From Serripes groenlandicus (Eukaryota > Mollusca > Bivalvia > Cardiida > Cardiidae), in the NCBI GenBank assembly GCA_031761405.1, contig JASEVX010000007.1, positions 36,274,849 to 36,338,848 on the forward strand: DNA of 64,000 bases. Reading direction: 5' to 3'. Below, in pieces: positions 39,662 through 50,280 of this stretch. Positions within the stretch are counted from its first letter, which is position 1; each line of letters begins with the position of its first letter. The translations under genes were made by a program, and so were the position numbers. Under the pieces are notes generated by a model. The model did no database searches. It had not been told where the DNA came from and saw only the letters and a list, made by a program, of their open reading frames with translations.

Positions 39662-39850
39662 CTCGGGTGCCTTTCGCACATACATCAAATCTGCAGCAGA
39701 TGATTTCAAAATCATTGCACCAAAAATGGAGAAAATCTCTTTAACAAATAAGTTTAACCCTTTCTCACATACAGAAACTTTCTGACATCCCTGGAGCAGA
39801 TAACTTTTAAAATCATAGTGACAAATGGAGAATTAAAATTAATGGACAAT
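39662..39850. mobile_element. Two old MITE left halves
   Basis: CCTTTCGCACATACATCAAATC (39662-39753, spacer-first), then TTAACCCTTTCTCACATACAG (39754-39850, hairpin-first). Neither has a right end. 42 bp from exon 2. Confidence 0.7.
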
Positions 39851-39891
39851 AAAAATCGTAAAAAGTTGACAATAATATGCAAAATCCATAC

Positions 39892-40018
39892 CAGAGCTCT
39901 CTCGGACACGGACACAGTCCTCGGTGACACATCTGTGATGGCCACACACGTCTGTCCAGGTGGTCCAAACAGCCAACGGTCAGATGAACTGACTGGACAA
40001 TTGTCTCTTTGGGTACAT
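39892..40018 (-). CDS. PLXNB: Plexin exon 2: end of PSI1, start of IPT1
   Basis: One base completes the split Arg codon, then 42 codons follow: CTQRDNCPVSSSDRWLFGPP, then GQTCVAITDVSPRTVSVSER. CTQRDNC closes PSI1. The SPRTVSVSE segment is the first strand of IPT1, where plexins have a 'P..VS' motif. The acceptor is CATTTCAG and the donor CTG|GTATGG. It ends in phase 0 and joins directly to LYLTIYQLP of exon 3. The shadow frames on both strands here have no family resemblance. Confidence 0.9.
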
Positions 40019-40067
40019 CTGAAATGTAAATGATGTATAGATACTTATCTGTCTGACTGTAGAAAAT

Positions 40068-40289
40068 GAGTTCCCCACATGCAGACGCAATTCGATAGAT
40101 GTGCAGCAGACGGCTTTTGAAAACATTTTGGCAAAACAGAAATTTATCATCATTATAAGCAGTTTCTCCTTTTGTCAAAATGTTTTCAATTATTCAATCA
40201 TCAAATTTCAAACATAAAGATTTTTCATATTTTGCCTTGAAATTTGCCATAGTCGTCAGCTGCAGATTTGTTGTATGTGGGAAATTAAT
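40068..40289 (+). mobile_element. Old TTAA-hairpin MITE
   Basis: GTTCCCCACATGCAGACGC to TGTATGTGGGAAATTAA. 50 bp above exon 2. Confidence 0.8.
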
Positions 40290-40353
40290 TTTTTCCCCAA
40301 AATTATTTGTTCTTTAACATGTTTTTGAAGCAGGTGACTATATAAGAACATCA

Positions 40354-40540
40354 ATGAACCCTTTCCCACATACAACAAATTTGCAGCAGACTTGTTGAAA
40401 ATCTCTAATTCTAAGTGTATTACTAAAGTTGACAATTTTTTGCAAAAGAACTAAAATGTTCATAATTTTTGCCAACATGTTTTTAAAAGTCATCTACTGC
40501 AACATCTGCAAAAATGTGACAACACATAGGAAAAGAGTAA
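40354..40540 (-). mobile_element. Old TTAA-hairpin MITE
   Basis: TGAACCCTTTCCCACATACAAC to TAGGAAAAGAGTAA. Confidence 0.75.
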
Positions 40541-40784
40541 AGTACTAAAACAGTTATTCTATTTACAAAATTAACAGCTAATACTAAGAACATAATCTAG
40601 AATGTGGAATTCTTTTATGTGTAGCCAGATAGCTACATGTAATAATGTAAATGCAAAAACGCATAATTGCATGAAAAGAATAATTTTCTGTAGTATGCAG
40701 ATTATTCCAGAGAAAATGTAGACATAATCATATTTCTTATTAGCATATCATTAGAGAGTACCGCAACAGACACACTCTTCTACA
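40541..40784. other. Intron, nothing recognised
   Basis: No supported feature. Confidence 0.5.
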
Positions 40785-41003
40785 TTTACCCTTTCCCACA
40801 TACAACAAATCTGCAGCGCAGACGACTTTGAAAACATCTAAGCAGAAACACAAAAAATATCTATTAATAAACCTATCATTATAAATAGAGTTGAAAACAT
40901 TGTGGCAAAAGGAGAAATTGCTCATGTTGAGCAATTTTCTCTTTTTGAAAATGTGTCTGCTGCAGACGTGTCAAAAATGTGTCTACCAGTGGGACAGTGT
41001 TAA
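40785..41003 (-). mobile_element. Old TTAA-hairpin MITE
   Basis: TTTACCCTTTCCCACATACAAC to GTGGGACAGTGTTAA. Core GCTCATGTTGAGC. Confidence 0.85.
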
Positions 41004-41225
41004 CCCTTTCCCTCATACGGCAATTCTGCAGCAGACGACTTTGAACATATTTTGTCAAAAAGTAGAAAATCTCTATAATTGAATGGATAACCTATGACTA
41101 AAAGTGGAAAACATAGTGGCAAAAGGAGAAATTGTTTTGTGCAATTTCTTCTTTTGTCACTATATTTTCAAATAGCCGTCTGCAGCAGAGGCGTCAGAAA
41201 GCGTCTATATGAGGGAAAGGGTTAA
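41000..41225 (-). mobile_element. Young TTAA-hairpin MITE sharing TTAA with its neighbour
   Basis: TTAACCCTTTCCCTCATACGGC to GAGGGAAAGGGTTAA. The core is shortened to GAAATTGTTTTGTGCAATTTC. Confidence 0.93.
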
Positions 41226-41287
41226 CAGTGTGTTCAGCAGTTATTTCTGAGAAGATGAATATCTAAGCTTGACAGCTAGTGCAAAGA

Positions 41288-41523
41288 TTTGACCTTTTCC
41301 CACATACAGAACATTTGCAGCAGATGACTTGAAGAACTTGTAGGCAAAAATATGCAAAATCTATATAAATGAGAATACAATTGTTAAATGAAGGCGAAAA
41401 ACATTGTGGCAAAATGTGAAATTGCTCATAATGTAAAATTTCTCCTTTAGCGACATTATATAGTTTTCGAAGATCGTCTGCTACAGATGTGTCAAAACAC
41501 GTCTGTAAGTGGGAAAAGGTTAA
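41288..41523 (-). mobile_element. Old TTAA-hairpin MITE
   Basis: TTTGACCTTTTCCCACATACAG to GTGGGAAAAGGTTAA. Confidence 0.82.
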
Positions 41524-41572
41524 AAGGGCCAAGTCGCACAAAAACTGACCATCAGCATTCAAAAACTGTATA

Positions 41573-42059
41573 AACTAGAAATATCACTGAAGGTGATAAA
41601 TACCCCCAAAACAGCACCTTGACTCAAAATATATCTTCCGACTGACCAACAAAAGGGCCATAACTCTGTAAAGTAACATGCAATTGTAAAATCTTTATGA
41701 TATGCACATCTCCTCTTGGTATAGAAGCTTCATGTAAAATGTTATTGAATTCCACCCAGTGGTTTGTAAGAAATAGGCTGGACAAAATATGGCTTCGGAC
41801 AAAATATGACCAACAACTTAATAAGTAAAAGGGCCATAACTCTGTAAAATATCATGCAAGTGTAACCCCTTTAGGATATGCACATCTCCTCTTGGTATAG
41901 AAGCTTCATGTAAACTGTTATTGAATTCCACCCAGTGGTTTGTAAGAAATAGGCCGGACAAAATATGACCAACAACTTTATAAGTAAAAGGGCCATAACT
42001 CTGTAAAATATCATGCAATTGTAACCCCTTTAGGATATGCACATCTCCTCTTGGTATAC
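41573..42059 (+). repeat. R2 element with internal tandem duplication
   Basis: Standard R2 head (AACTAGAAATATCACTGAAG), then a unit of about 159 bp (ACCAACAACTTAATAAGTAA ... GGCCGGACAAAATATG) repeated almost three times. The CCGACC tract and tail are missing. Confidence 0.88.
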
Positions 42060-42232
42060 AGTTTCAAGCTGTGATTAATCAAGTCTTATATTATATATAT
42101 TCATAATTTTTTATATGGGAAACATCTGTATTAAACTCACTTCCCGGTTATTATCCCAACACAAACACCCACTGTTAATATTCTCACATGCAGATAATTA
42201 TAGTTTTATGCATCTGCATCGAAAACATTGAT

Positions 42233-42461
42233 TTAACCGTTTCCCACATATGTCAAATCTGCAGCATACGACTTAGAAAACATAGTGACAAAAACCTGAA
42301 AAATGTCCATAAAAGATAGCTTAATTGTTAAATAAAATTGAAAACATTGTGGCCAAAGGAGAAATTGCTCATCATGAGCAATTTCACCTTTGGCCACAGT
42401 GTTTTCAAAAGTCATCTGCTACTATTGCGTCAAAATGCATCTGCAGGTGGGAATGAGTTTA
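42233..42461 (-). mobile_element. TTAA-hairpin MITE, GGCCAAAGG subclass
   Basis: TTAACCGTTTCCCACATATG, perfect stem GTGGCCAAAGGAGAAATTGC, core GCTCATCATGAGC, end GTGGGAATGAGTTTA. Confidence 0.9.
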
Positions 42462-42892
42462 CATTGCAGAAGATCAGGATATATAATATGACATCATTTC
42501 CCAAACCATCCACTGTAAAAGCCATGAAATAAATATGGGTGAACGTATATTCCCCACAGGGCCTCGTCCAGACACTCGGATTTCGACAGAATTTTTTTCC
42601 ATATATATCATTTGTTTCAAGCCATTAGTTTGTCAATACTGTCCTATTTGCTTCATTACATATTCAGTGGTCTCAAGGATCTTGAATAGAACGGAGATAT
42701 TTCAGTGTTTCAATGCCAAAATAAGGCATTACATTCAATTCTTATATAAGACTAAACCAATTTGAATTCAGAGAAAAAGAAACCATTAATCTGATCAAAC
42801 AAAAATATATTAGTTTATTGAGAACATTTAGACTTCAGTAGAACTTTCAATTTTGCAAACAGACAAACTTGCTAATAATGATTAATTTCTCC
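42462..42892. other. Intron, nothing recognised
   Basis: No supported feature; a 76-codon open frame here has no family resemblance. Confidence 0.5.
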
Positions 42893-43080
42893 TTAACCCT
42901 TTCACACATGTAGAAATATTTTGAAATATTGTGGTAAAATACGAAATTCCTTGTTTTAAAAAAAAAATCCTATTCAAAATTGTTTACAAATTGTGGACAA
43001 ATTTCTACTTTTCCCTAAAATGTTTTCAAATGGCATCAGTTGCGGACATATCAAAATGCATCTGCCTGCGGGAAATAATA
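42893..43080 (+). mobile_element. Old TTAA-hairpin MITE, decayed
   Basis: TTAACCCTTTCACACATGTAG to CTGCCTGCGGGAAATAATAA. Confidence 0.6.
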
Positions 43081-43269
43081 AATATCCATATTTAAACTGG
43101 ATACAAGTGTGCTATGGTTAATGTTAGCGCAGGAATATACTTTATTTATAAATTCAACAGAATGTCATTCTGTATATATCTTATATTTCCCATTCTTTCA
43201 TTATAAATTCACCACTCTATATTTGATATTCAGGAAGATGATTCATCATAGAAATGTCAGATGGTTCCG

Positions 43270-43474
43270 CTTTTTTACCTGCAGAAGCATTTAATTGCAG
43301 CAGATGACTTTTCAAAACATTGTTACTAAAGGAGAATTTTTCCTTTTGTCACAGAGTTTTCAAATCTTATTAATAGTAATACTTTTACATATAAATGAAT
43401 TCCATATATTTGTCCCTAGATGTTTTCAAAGTCTTCTGCTGCAGACTTGCTGTATGTGGGACAGGCCGGTTTAA
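43270..43474 (+). mobile_element. Old TTAA-hairpin MITE
   Basis: TTTTTACCTGCAGAAGC, worn stem, GTATGTGGGACAGGCCGG, TTAA shared with the next copy. Confidence 0.75.
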
Positions 43475-43705
43475 CCCTTTCCCACATACAACAATTCTGC
43501 AGCAGACGACTTTGAACATATTTTGTCAAAAAATAGAAAATCTCCATAATTGAATGGATAATATAACCTATGACTAAATGTGGGAAACAATGTGACAAAA
43601 GGAGAAATTTCTCACTTTGAGCGATTCCTTCTTTTGTCACTATGTTTTCAAAAATCCATCTGCTGTAGAGGTTTCAGAAAGCGTCCATATGAGGGAAAGG
43701 GTTAA
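43471..43705 (-). mobile_element. Young TTAA-hairpin MITE
   Basis: TTAACCCTTTCCCACATACAAC to GAGGGAAAGGGTTAA, with a 5-bp insertion in GGATAATATAACC. Confidence 0.92.
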
Positions 43706-44045
43706 AGCACATTTTGGGACATAACTTCTCTGATACAAACACCATTCTACTTGACTGCGATAGACACTCTTTTGAAAATATTGCGTGAACATTTTAAAAA
43801 AATCATAACACATATAGATTCCCAATTTCACATATTGCTTTTCTACTTAAATCTCAAAATTAAACAGTCATGATAAACATACTCTATTTTTACCATTTGA
43901 ACTATTAAAATTGAAAGAGTCAAAAAGTAGCATATCATATAAAGGAACAGTTGGAAAAGTCTTTTATGCTGCTTTCAACAGCAATTATGTCATATCACAG
44001 CATTTCTTGAGTAAATATCAGTCCTAACAGTAAGCTCACCCTGAC
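43706..44045. other. Intron, nothing recognised
   Basis: No supported feature apart from CACATTTTGGGACATAACTTC, similar to 37110. Confidence 0.45.
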
Positions 44046-44512
44046 ACTATAAAGTGCATGGGGATAACTATTACTGCCACACTAGTTATGGTGCATGGGG
44101 ATTACTACTACTGCCACACTATATAATGCATGGGGAATAATACTACTGCCACTATATATAGTGCATGGGGAATACTACTACTGCCACACTATATAATGCA
44201 TGGGGATTACTACTACTGCCACACTATATAATGCATGGGGATTACTACTACTGCCACACTATATAATGCATGGGGAATAATACTACTGCCACACTTTATA
44301 GTGCTAGGGGAATACTACTACTGCCACTTTATAGTGCATAGGGAATAATACTACTACTACCTCACTATATAGTGCATAGGGAATGATACTACTACTACCT
44401 CACTATATAGTGCATAGTGAATAATACTACTGCCAAACTATATAGTGCATGCCAGGGGAATAATACGTAACTACCACACTTTTTATTGTGCACGGTTAAA
44501 ACTACGTAACTG
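44046..44512. repeat. Minisatellite, about 40-bp unit x 11
   Basis: Repeats of AGTGCATGGGGAATAATAC, TACTGCCACACTATATA with drift. The ends are the most diverged units. Confidence 0.92.
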
Positions 44513-44609
44513 CCTTGCTAAAGTGAGTGCACTTCTTTGTAATGACCTAACCAAGGATTTCACTTTTGTTAATCTTAGGCCAATAAGTTAAATGATTACT
44601 GAAAAGAGG

Positions 44610-44832
44610 TGAAAACACTATTGTGGCAAAAAGAAAATTGCTAATGTCAGGATTTTTGCACAAGGTGTCTGCTGAAGTTCTATAAAAAGTTTGAGTGGGA
44701 AAGGTTTTCTTTGGGATGATCCAACTAAGGATTTGGACTTAACCTTAGTTTATGAACTAAAATTTGTAGAGATTTCCCATATTTTAACCTCAATAGTTTC
44801 AAAGTCGTCAGCTGCAGATTTTTTTGTATCCC
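44610..44832. mobile_element. Old MITE fragments
   Basis: 44610-44709: stem ACTATTGTGGCAAAAAG, right end GAGTGGGAAAGG. 44755-44832: spacer and AGTCGTCAGCTGCAG. Confidence 0.6.
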
Positions 44833-45054
44833 TTTCCCACATACACACAATCTGCAGCAGACAATTTTGAGAACATCTAGACAAAAAAAAATGAAAATCT
44901 TCTATAGTTGAAAGTGCAATTATTGAATAAAGTTGAAAAAATTGTGGCAAAAGGAGAAATTGCTCATCATGAGCAATTTCTCCTTTTGTCACAATGCTTT
45001 CAAGAGTCGCCTGCTTCAGGTGTCAAAACGCGTCAATATATGGGAAAGGATTAA
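44826..45054 (-). mobile_element. Old TTAA-hairpin MITE
   Basis: ATCCCTTTCCCACATACAC to ATGGGAAAGGATTAA. Perfect inner stem with core GCTCATCATGAGC. Confidence 0.9.
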
Positions 45055-45304
45055 TTAAGAATGAATTAAAATACTTCGAAAAGTCCATTGATTGAACAGT
45101 GTAGGCAATGTGTTCACAGACTGGGAATGAAGGGATAATGAACTAGGAAAAACAATGCTATGGTGCTGGTCCCCTGGGACGGTCTTGATGAAACTTAATC
45201 AAGAATGCTTCAGTAACTCTCTAGATGATCCATCAGAATCGGGTCACTCGGACATCAGATATTTGGTCATTCATTGGCATACAAACCTAAAAGGACTTTG
45301 GGAC

Positions 45305-45528
45305 TTAAACCCTTTTCACATTCTGACGCCTCCGTAGCAGAATGACAGTTGAAAACATTGTGGCAAAAGGAAAAATGCTCACAATGAGCAATTTCGCTAT
45401 TTGCCACAATGTTTTAAACTATATTTAATAATTATACTTATATAATATGTATAGCTTCTATCCATAATTTTGTCCAGATGTTTTGAAAGTCATCTGCTGC
45501 AGTTTTGTTGTATGTGGGAAAGACTGTT
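45305..45528 (+). mobile_element. Old TTAA-hairpin MITE
   Basis: TTAAACCCTTTTCACATTC to GTATGTGGGAAAGAC. Core GCTCACAATGAGC. Confidence 0.85.
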
Positions 45529-45690
45529 ATTATTCTAGATATTTAAATGACCACCACAGTTATGGAGGTTGTGATTTAATTATGATATCTTAATAATGCA
45601 CTTGCATGCATAAATATTGGTGCACTATCTAAATACACAGGCAACAAAAAAATATCTAAAACTGGAAAATTAAAAGTTGGAGGAGGTCAA
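45529..45690. other. Intron, nothing recognised
   Basis: No supported feature. Confidence 0.5.
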
Positions 45691-45695
45691 GCTAC

Positions 45696-45796
45696 CTGTT
45701 GTCAAGAACACACCATCCACAGAAAGGGTCTCCATCTGCCAGACAGCTGCTGCAAGTGGATCTGGATTCACAGCTACTCAACAACAACTTTGCAAT
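45696..45796 (-). CDS. PLXNB: Plexin exon 1 of window: first half of PSI1
   Basis: The exon encodes 33 codons plus 2 nt, beginning IAKLLLSSCESRSTC and ending CGWCVLDN. The Cys spacing with C-G-W-C is the hallmark of the plexin/semaphorin/integrin (PSI) module that follows the sema propeller in the extracellular part. The acceptor is TATTTCAG and the donor CAG|GTAGC. The last two bases complete an Arg codon with the next exon. The upstream exon, with the end of the sema domain, is not found below 64000, so the preceding intron exceeds 18 kb. Confidence 0.9.
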
Positions 45797-45889
45797 CTGA
45801 AATACACACAAAATTAAAGACATAAATTACAGATGAGAAGCTATATATAAGCCCAGATTGATCTGTAGGTAACAAAGAGGGTAATCAAT

Positions 45890-46135
45890 CAAGGGTTTAA
45901 GAGTTTGAAGCCAGCTCCGCATTTCATTCTGTCTAATAATTGACAAAAGTCATTCTGACTTGCATCATTTGTCTTCCACCAATGTTGGAATGATTGATTG
46001 TTTGTTATTTGGTGCCGATTTCAACAATTGTTCAGTTATATCACAGCGTTTCCTGGGTAAGTTACCTGAGTACTACTGGTCTATTTATCCTGAGACAAGC
46101 CAGTTGCCCGGGAAGAAACACACATTATGTCAACT
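45890..46135 (+). mobile_element. Worn SINE pieces
   Basis: B-box-like AAGAGTTTGAAGCC, then ATTGACAAAAGTCATTCTGAC and GTCTTCCACCAATG as at 58120, followed by a second SINE-like unit (GATTGATTGTTTGTTATTTGG, TCACAGCGTTTCCTGGGTAAG). Confidence 0.6.
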
Positions 46136-46367
46136 GGTCGCCATGATTTATTTGCAATATTATTGAAAACAGCTGATTTTTTCCATTCGAAGTATAATTT
46201 GATCATTATACTTCTGTTTATCAAAATGTTTTCATAGTTTTGCCGCTTTGTTTTCAGGCTTTTTGTATACATGTGAGAGAGGGTTTATGAGATACTGTAT
46301 AACTTAATACAGTACAACAATTATATATTTATTTATTTATATTTTAAAAACATCAGCCTTGAAAGTG

Positions 46368-46572
46368 TTAACCCTTTCCAACATTTTGACGCAATAGCAG
46401 CAGATGACTTTTGAAAACATTGTTGCCAAAGCTGAAATTGCTCCTGATGAGCAATTTCTCCTTTGGCCACAATGTCTTCAACTTTCTTTAATAGTTAACC
46501 TATCTTTAATGGAGATTTTGCAGGTTTTCAAAGTTCTCTGCTGCAGATTTGCCGTTTGAGGGACAGTGTAAA
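46368..46572 (+). mobile_element. TTAA-hairpin MITE, GGCCAAAGG-like subclass
   Basis: TTAACCCTTTCCAACATTTTGACGC, CTCCTTTGGCCACAATG, right GAGGGACAGTGTAA. Confidence 0.82.
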
Positions 46573-46796
46573 ATTAAAGATGGGTAAAAAATTTGCATAG
46601 GTGTGAAAGCACTAAATAGATAGGAGGGGTTGAACAACTTCCCTGAAATAGCTTCTTCACACTCTATCTTGCCCTGATTGATATAAATGACTTGGAAATA
46701 GAGGCTTAGGTTAGAAAATATTGTACAGAAGTCTATAAACATAGGGAGGTGTAAACTGGTCTTTCTCAACCATTATCTCTCATATTAATCGATTAA

Positions 46797-46875
46797 ATCC
46801 TTTATTGTAGGTACTCAAAAGAATCCTCTCAATGAGACAAATTCTTTTCAGTATCAGGTACAACATGTTTATTCA
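46797..46875. repeat. R4 palindrome
   Basis: TTATTGTAGGTACTCAAAAG and ATTCTTTTCAGTATCAGGTAC pair around a short loop. Confidence 0.6.
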
Positions 46876-46882
46876 TTAAAAT

Positions 46883-47020
46883 GAGTTGAAAACAATGAGA
46901 AAATGCTAATTTTTGCCAAAATGTTTTTCAAGTCGTCAGTGCTGCATAATTTCTCCTTTTGTCATATTTATTTCAAAAGTAGTCTGCTGCAGATGAGTAA
47001 AAATGTGTCTACCATTGCTA
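46883..47020 (-). mobile_element. Old MITE remnants
   Basis: TTTTTGCCAAAATGTTTTTC, ATTTCTCCTTTTGTCATATTT and AGTCTGCTGCAGATGAG survive. Confidence 0.55.
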
Positions 47021-47428
47021 AAAAACTAACTTCTACCAGAACTTATGTTTTATGCAGCTTTAAAACAATTAAGTTAAATGAAGGTGTTTCCTGGGTAGGT
47101 ACTATTACAACTGGTCTATTTATTATGGCAACATTGAATCAGTCTGAAATGCTTAAATCCCACAAACGTGTTGTATAAGAGCATTATTGTTAATAAGCAT
47201 AAAAGTCATACCATTTCTTGATGAGACATTAACAGTGACATCAATATCTTAAGCATGAGTTAAGTAATCCAGTATCATGACATTGATATCCTTGATTCAG
47301 TGATAATGACAAACCCCCAGAATTCACTACCTCAATGGCTTAATTACTCTTCAATGATGCTTCTTTTTCAGTGAAAACATATCTCAGCCCTATCCCACTT
47401 AATTACATATTTTGATTATTTCACAGCT
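47021..47428. other. Intron, nothing recognised
   Basis: A short SINE-like piece GTGTTTCCTGGGTAGGTAC near 47083. No gene. Confidence 0.45.
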
Positions 47429-47658
47429 TTAACGCTTGCCCTCATACGACAATTTTGCAACAGACGACTTTGAACATATTTTGTCAAAAAATAGAAAATC
47501 TCTATAATTGAATGGATAACCTATGACTAAAAGTGGAAAACATTGTGGCAAAAAGAGAAATTGCTCGTTTTAAGCAATTTCTTCTTTTGTCACTATGTTT
47601 TCAAAAAGCTCTCTGCTACAGAGGCGTCAGAAAGCGTCTATATGAGGGAAAGGGTTAA
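47429..47658 (-). mobile_element. Young TTAA-hairpin MITE
   Basis: TTAACGCTTGCCCTCATACGAC to GAGGGAAAGGGTTAA. Core GCTCGTTTTAAGC. Confidence 0.93.
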
Positions 47659-47730
47659 GAAAAGATTGCGACAAAAGGAGATGTTTTCAAAGTCGTCTCC
47701 TGCAGATATTGCTGTACCTGGGAGAGGGAT
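47659..47730 (+). mobile_element. MITE right-end fragment
   Basis: GTCGTCTCCTGCAGATATTG to GGGAGAGGGATAAG; it directly follows the preceding copy. Confidence 0.65.
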
Positions 47731-47817
47731 AAGAAATTGCTTATGACAAGACATCTACATTTATTGCAGGGAATTCCACAATATTTTACAAATATAAAAC
47801 ATATATTGGACCCTTCC

Positions 47818-48048
47818 TTAACCCTTTCCCTCATACGACAATTTTGCAGCAGACGACTTTGAACGTATTTTGTCAAAAAAATCGAAAATCTCCATAATTG
47901 AATGGATAACCTATGACAAAAAGTGGAAAACATTGTGGCAAAAGGAGAAATTGCACGTTTTGTGCAATTTCTTCTTTTGTCACTATGTTTTCAAAAAGCT
48001 GTCTGCTGCAGAGGCGTCAGAAAGCGTCTATATGAGGGAAAGGGTTAA
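47818..48048 (-). mobile_element. Young TTAA-hairpin MITE
   Basis: Near-consensus, TTAA ends, core GCACGTTTTGTGC. Confidence 0.95.
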
Positions 48049-48087
48049 AGTTGTAATTGAAAATTCCTTGTCATAAAAACCCCGAAT

Positions 48088-48160
48088 ATGAGACTGTGAG
48101 ACCAGATTCCGATCACAGTCTGCATCTCTGCACAGTCTAATCAAGATTCCCCAGATTACA
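48088..48160. repeat. R5 repeat
   Basis: ACCAGATTCCGATCACAGTC, CTGCACAGTCTAATCAAG: inverted, worn. Confidence 0.4.
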
Positions 48161-48195
48161 CATTTGTGTACAATTCTATCCTTAATGCAATTTAT

Positions 48196-48385
48196 TTTTA
48201 ATCCTTTTCCTTATAATACACTGCAATTGATGACTTTGAAAACATCAAGGTATAAATATGAAAAATCTATATAAATTAAAGTATGATCACATTTATTAGA
48301 ATTTAAAACATTAAATTGTGTCAAGTATTTACTAAAGTCATCTGCTGCAAAACCATTCATCAAAATGTCTTCTGTAAATTTTGGC
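48196..48385 (-). mobile_element. Old MITE, decayed
   Basis: AATCCTTTTCCTTATAATAC, GATGACTTTGAAAACATC and AGTCATCTGCTGC remain. Confidence 0.5.
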
Positions 48386-48536
48386 AAAACTCAGGAAGGT
48401 TTTTGTTTTGTGTGGCAATGATGACATTGATATGGTTGGTTTTTGACACCTGAGATCTCATGGAATTCCAAAGTCTGATGTCATGAGTATCAGCCATGAA
48501 ATAGGAATTAAACTTTTTCCAGATAAAGTCATTATC

Positions 48537-48724
48537 TTTTTCCTCTCATACTGACGCTTTCCAAGGCCTCTGCAGGAGGCATTTTTGGAAAAAACATAAT
48601 AATGTGGCTCAATGATGATGCAACAATGTTTTCACCACTTTTCAATTAAGTAACACTTTCATATATTTTCATTTTTAAGCTGTATAATGTTGCAGATTTG
48701 TTGTATGTAGGAAAGACGGGTTAA
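48537..48724 (+). mobile_element. Old TTAA-hairpin MITE
   Basis: TTCCTCTCATACTGACGC to GTAGGAAAGACGGGTTAA. Confidence 0.7.
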
Positions 48725-48880
48725 GCTTGCTGGTGTTAACTTACAAAATAAAAACTTCATTTCTGTCAGTATCTAATTTCAGTGGCTGGGGAAAACCCTC
48801 TCATGCTTTGATCATGAAAATATGAACTGCATGACATTAATTTCACTAAAGGTCATTGTTATCAACAAGAGTATCAATCC

Positions 48881-49119
48881 TTAACCCTTTCCCACATACA
48901 ACAAATCTTCAGCAGACGACTTTGAAATCATATTGACAAAGACGTCTATAATCTCTATAAAATGACAGTTTTAGAATTAAATCCAGTTAAAAACATACAA
49001 ACATTTGGACGAAAGAAGAAATTCCTCATTCTGAACAATTTCTCCGCTTGTCACAATGTTTTCAAAAGTCATCCATCTGCTGCAGAGACGTCAGAAAGTG
49101 TCTGTATGAAAAGGGTTTA
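48881..49119 (-). mobile_element. Old TTAA-hairpin MITE
   Basis: TTAACCCTTTCCCACATACAAC to TATGAAAAGGGTTTA. The last bases are shared with the next copy. Confidence 0.82.
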
Positions 49120-49308
49120 CCCTTTACCACTTGCAGATGCATTCCGATGCATTTACAGCAGACGACTTTTGAAAACAATTTAGAGGCCACAATGTTTTCA
49201 ACATTATTTAACACTATAAGCTATCTTTTATGCAGATTTTTCACGTTTTTGTCACTATGTTTTCAAAGTTGTCTGCTGCAGATTTGTTGTATGTTGGAAA
49301 GGGATAAG
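49116..49308 (+). mobile_element. Old TTAA-hairpin MITE, core deleted
   Basis: TTTACCCTTTACCACTTGCAG to GTTGGAAAGGGATAA. Confidence 0.78.
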
Positions 49309-49401
49309 CCAATTAATGAGTCCACCCATAGGAAAAGGTACAAGTTGGAATTGTTTGAGCATTGTATGTTTAGATCAGCCTGTACATCATTCTGCTCCAT
49401 C

Positions 49402-49631
49402 TTAACCCTTTCCCTCATGTAGACGCTTTTAGATGCCTCTGCAGCAGACGGCTTTTTGAAAACATAGTGACATAAGAAGAAATTGCACAAAACGTGCAAT
49501 TTCTCCTTTTGCCACAATTTTTTCCACCTTTAGTCATAGGTTATCCATTCAATTATGAAGATTTTCTATGTTTTGACAAAATACGTTCAAAGTCGGCTGC
49601 TGCAGAATTGTCGTATGAGGGAAAGGGTTAA
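49402..49631 (+). mobile_element. Young TTAA-hairpin MITE
   Basis: Full copy, TTAA ends, core GCACAAAACGTGC. Confidence 0.95.
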
Positions 49632-49689
49632 CAGAATCTACACAAATTGACAGATGCTTCTTAGCAAGCTTATTCATAAATTTGACATG

Positions 49690-49755
49690 GAAACCAATAG
49701 AGGTCTTGATCAGACTGTTCTAATGCACAGGATAATCTGGACTTGCACTGCTCAC
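49690..49755. repeat. R5 repeat
   Basis: GGTCTTGATCAGACTGTTC and ATAATCTGGACTTGCACTG. Confidence 0.4.
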
Positions 49756-49857
49756 AAAAAACAAATTGTTTCTTTTCCCATGGGTGGGATATTAGAAACA
49801 CATTCCATGATGTTCTCAAAAGTTTAATTGAAATCTGAATTTCTTTAAATAAGCTAA

Positions 49858-50086
49858 ATAACCCTTTTCCTCATACGACAATCCTGCAGCAGACGACTTT
49901 GAACATATTTTGTCAAAAAATTGAAAATACTATAATTGAAAGGATAACCTATGACTAAAAGTGGAAAACATTGTGCCAAAAGGAGAAATTGCTCATTTTG
50001 AGCAATTTCTTCTTTCGTCACTATGTTTTCAAAAGGCCATCTGCTGCAGAGGCGTCAGAAAGCGTCTATATGAAGGAAAGGGTTAA
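49858..50086 (-). mobile_element. Young TTAA-hairpin MITE
   Basis: ATAACCCTTTTCCTCATACGAC to GAAGGAAAGGGTTAA. Core GCTCATTTTGAGC. Confidence 0.93.
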
Positions 50087-50280
50087 TTCTTTCTTCTCTT
50101 TCTACAAAAATAATACTTTTGTTTAGACTAAAATCATCTGCTGCATATTTGTTGAATTTTGAAAAAGGTTAATATATATAAAATCCATATCTAGGGATGT
50201 CTTTCTTTTATCAACTGTTTTCAGAAATCATCCACTACACAGGTATCAAAAGTTGTCTATATACATCCTTATTATTTCAA

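Larger units (their letters stand above)
1030..45796 (-). other. PLXNB: Plexin-B-like gene, 16 internal exons (partial at both ends)
   Basis: This is the part of a plexin (semaphorin receptor) gene seen here. Sixteen exons on the minus strand have AG acceptors and GT donors, and every exon-exon phase matches. Their lengths sum to 2467 nt, about 822 codons. The order of domains (PSI1, IPT1, PSI2, IPT2, PSI3, IPT3-6, TM) is that of known plexins. Class B is inferred from the membrane-proximal stretch (SKEDI..., VQIGNLKFSVGKLEYE) and the juxtamembrane RNYRKMQLLLDNLES, which resemble vertebrate plexin-B as I recall it. The start codon, sema domain and cytoplasmic GAP-like domain are outside the window. 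Confidence 0.9.

Noticed and set aside
46506..46769. 87-codon minus frame as a candidate sema exon.
   Set aside because: No sema motifs or Cys pattern, and the lower end is a MITE arm.
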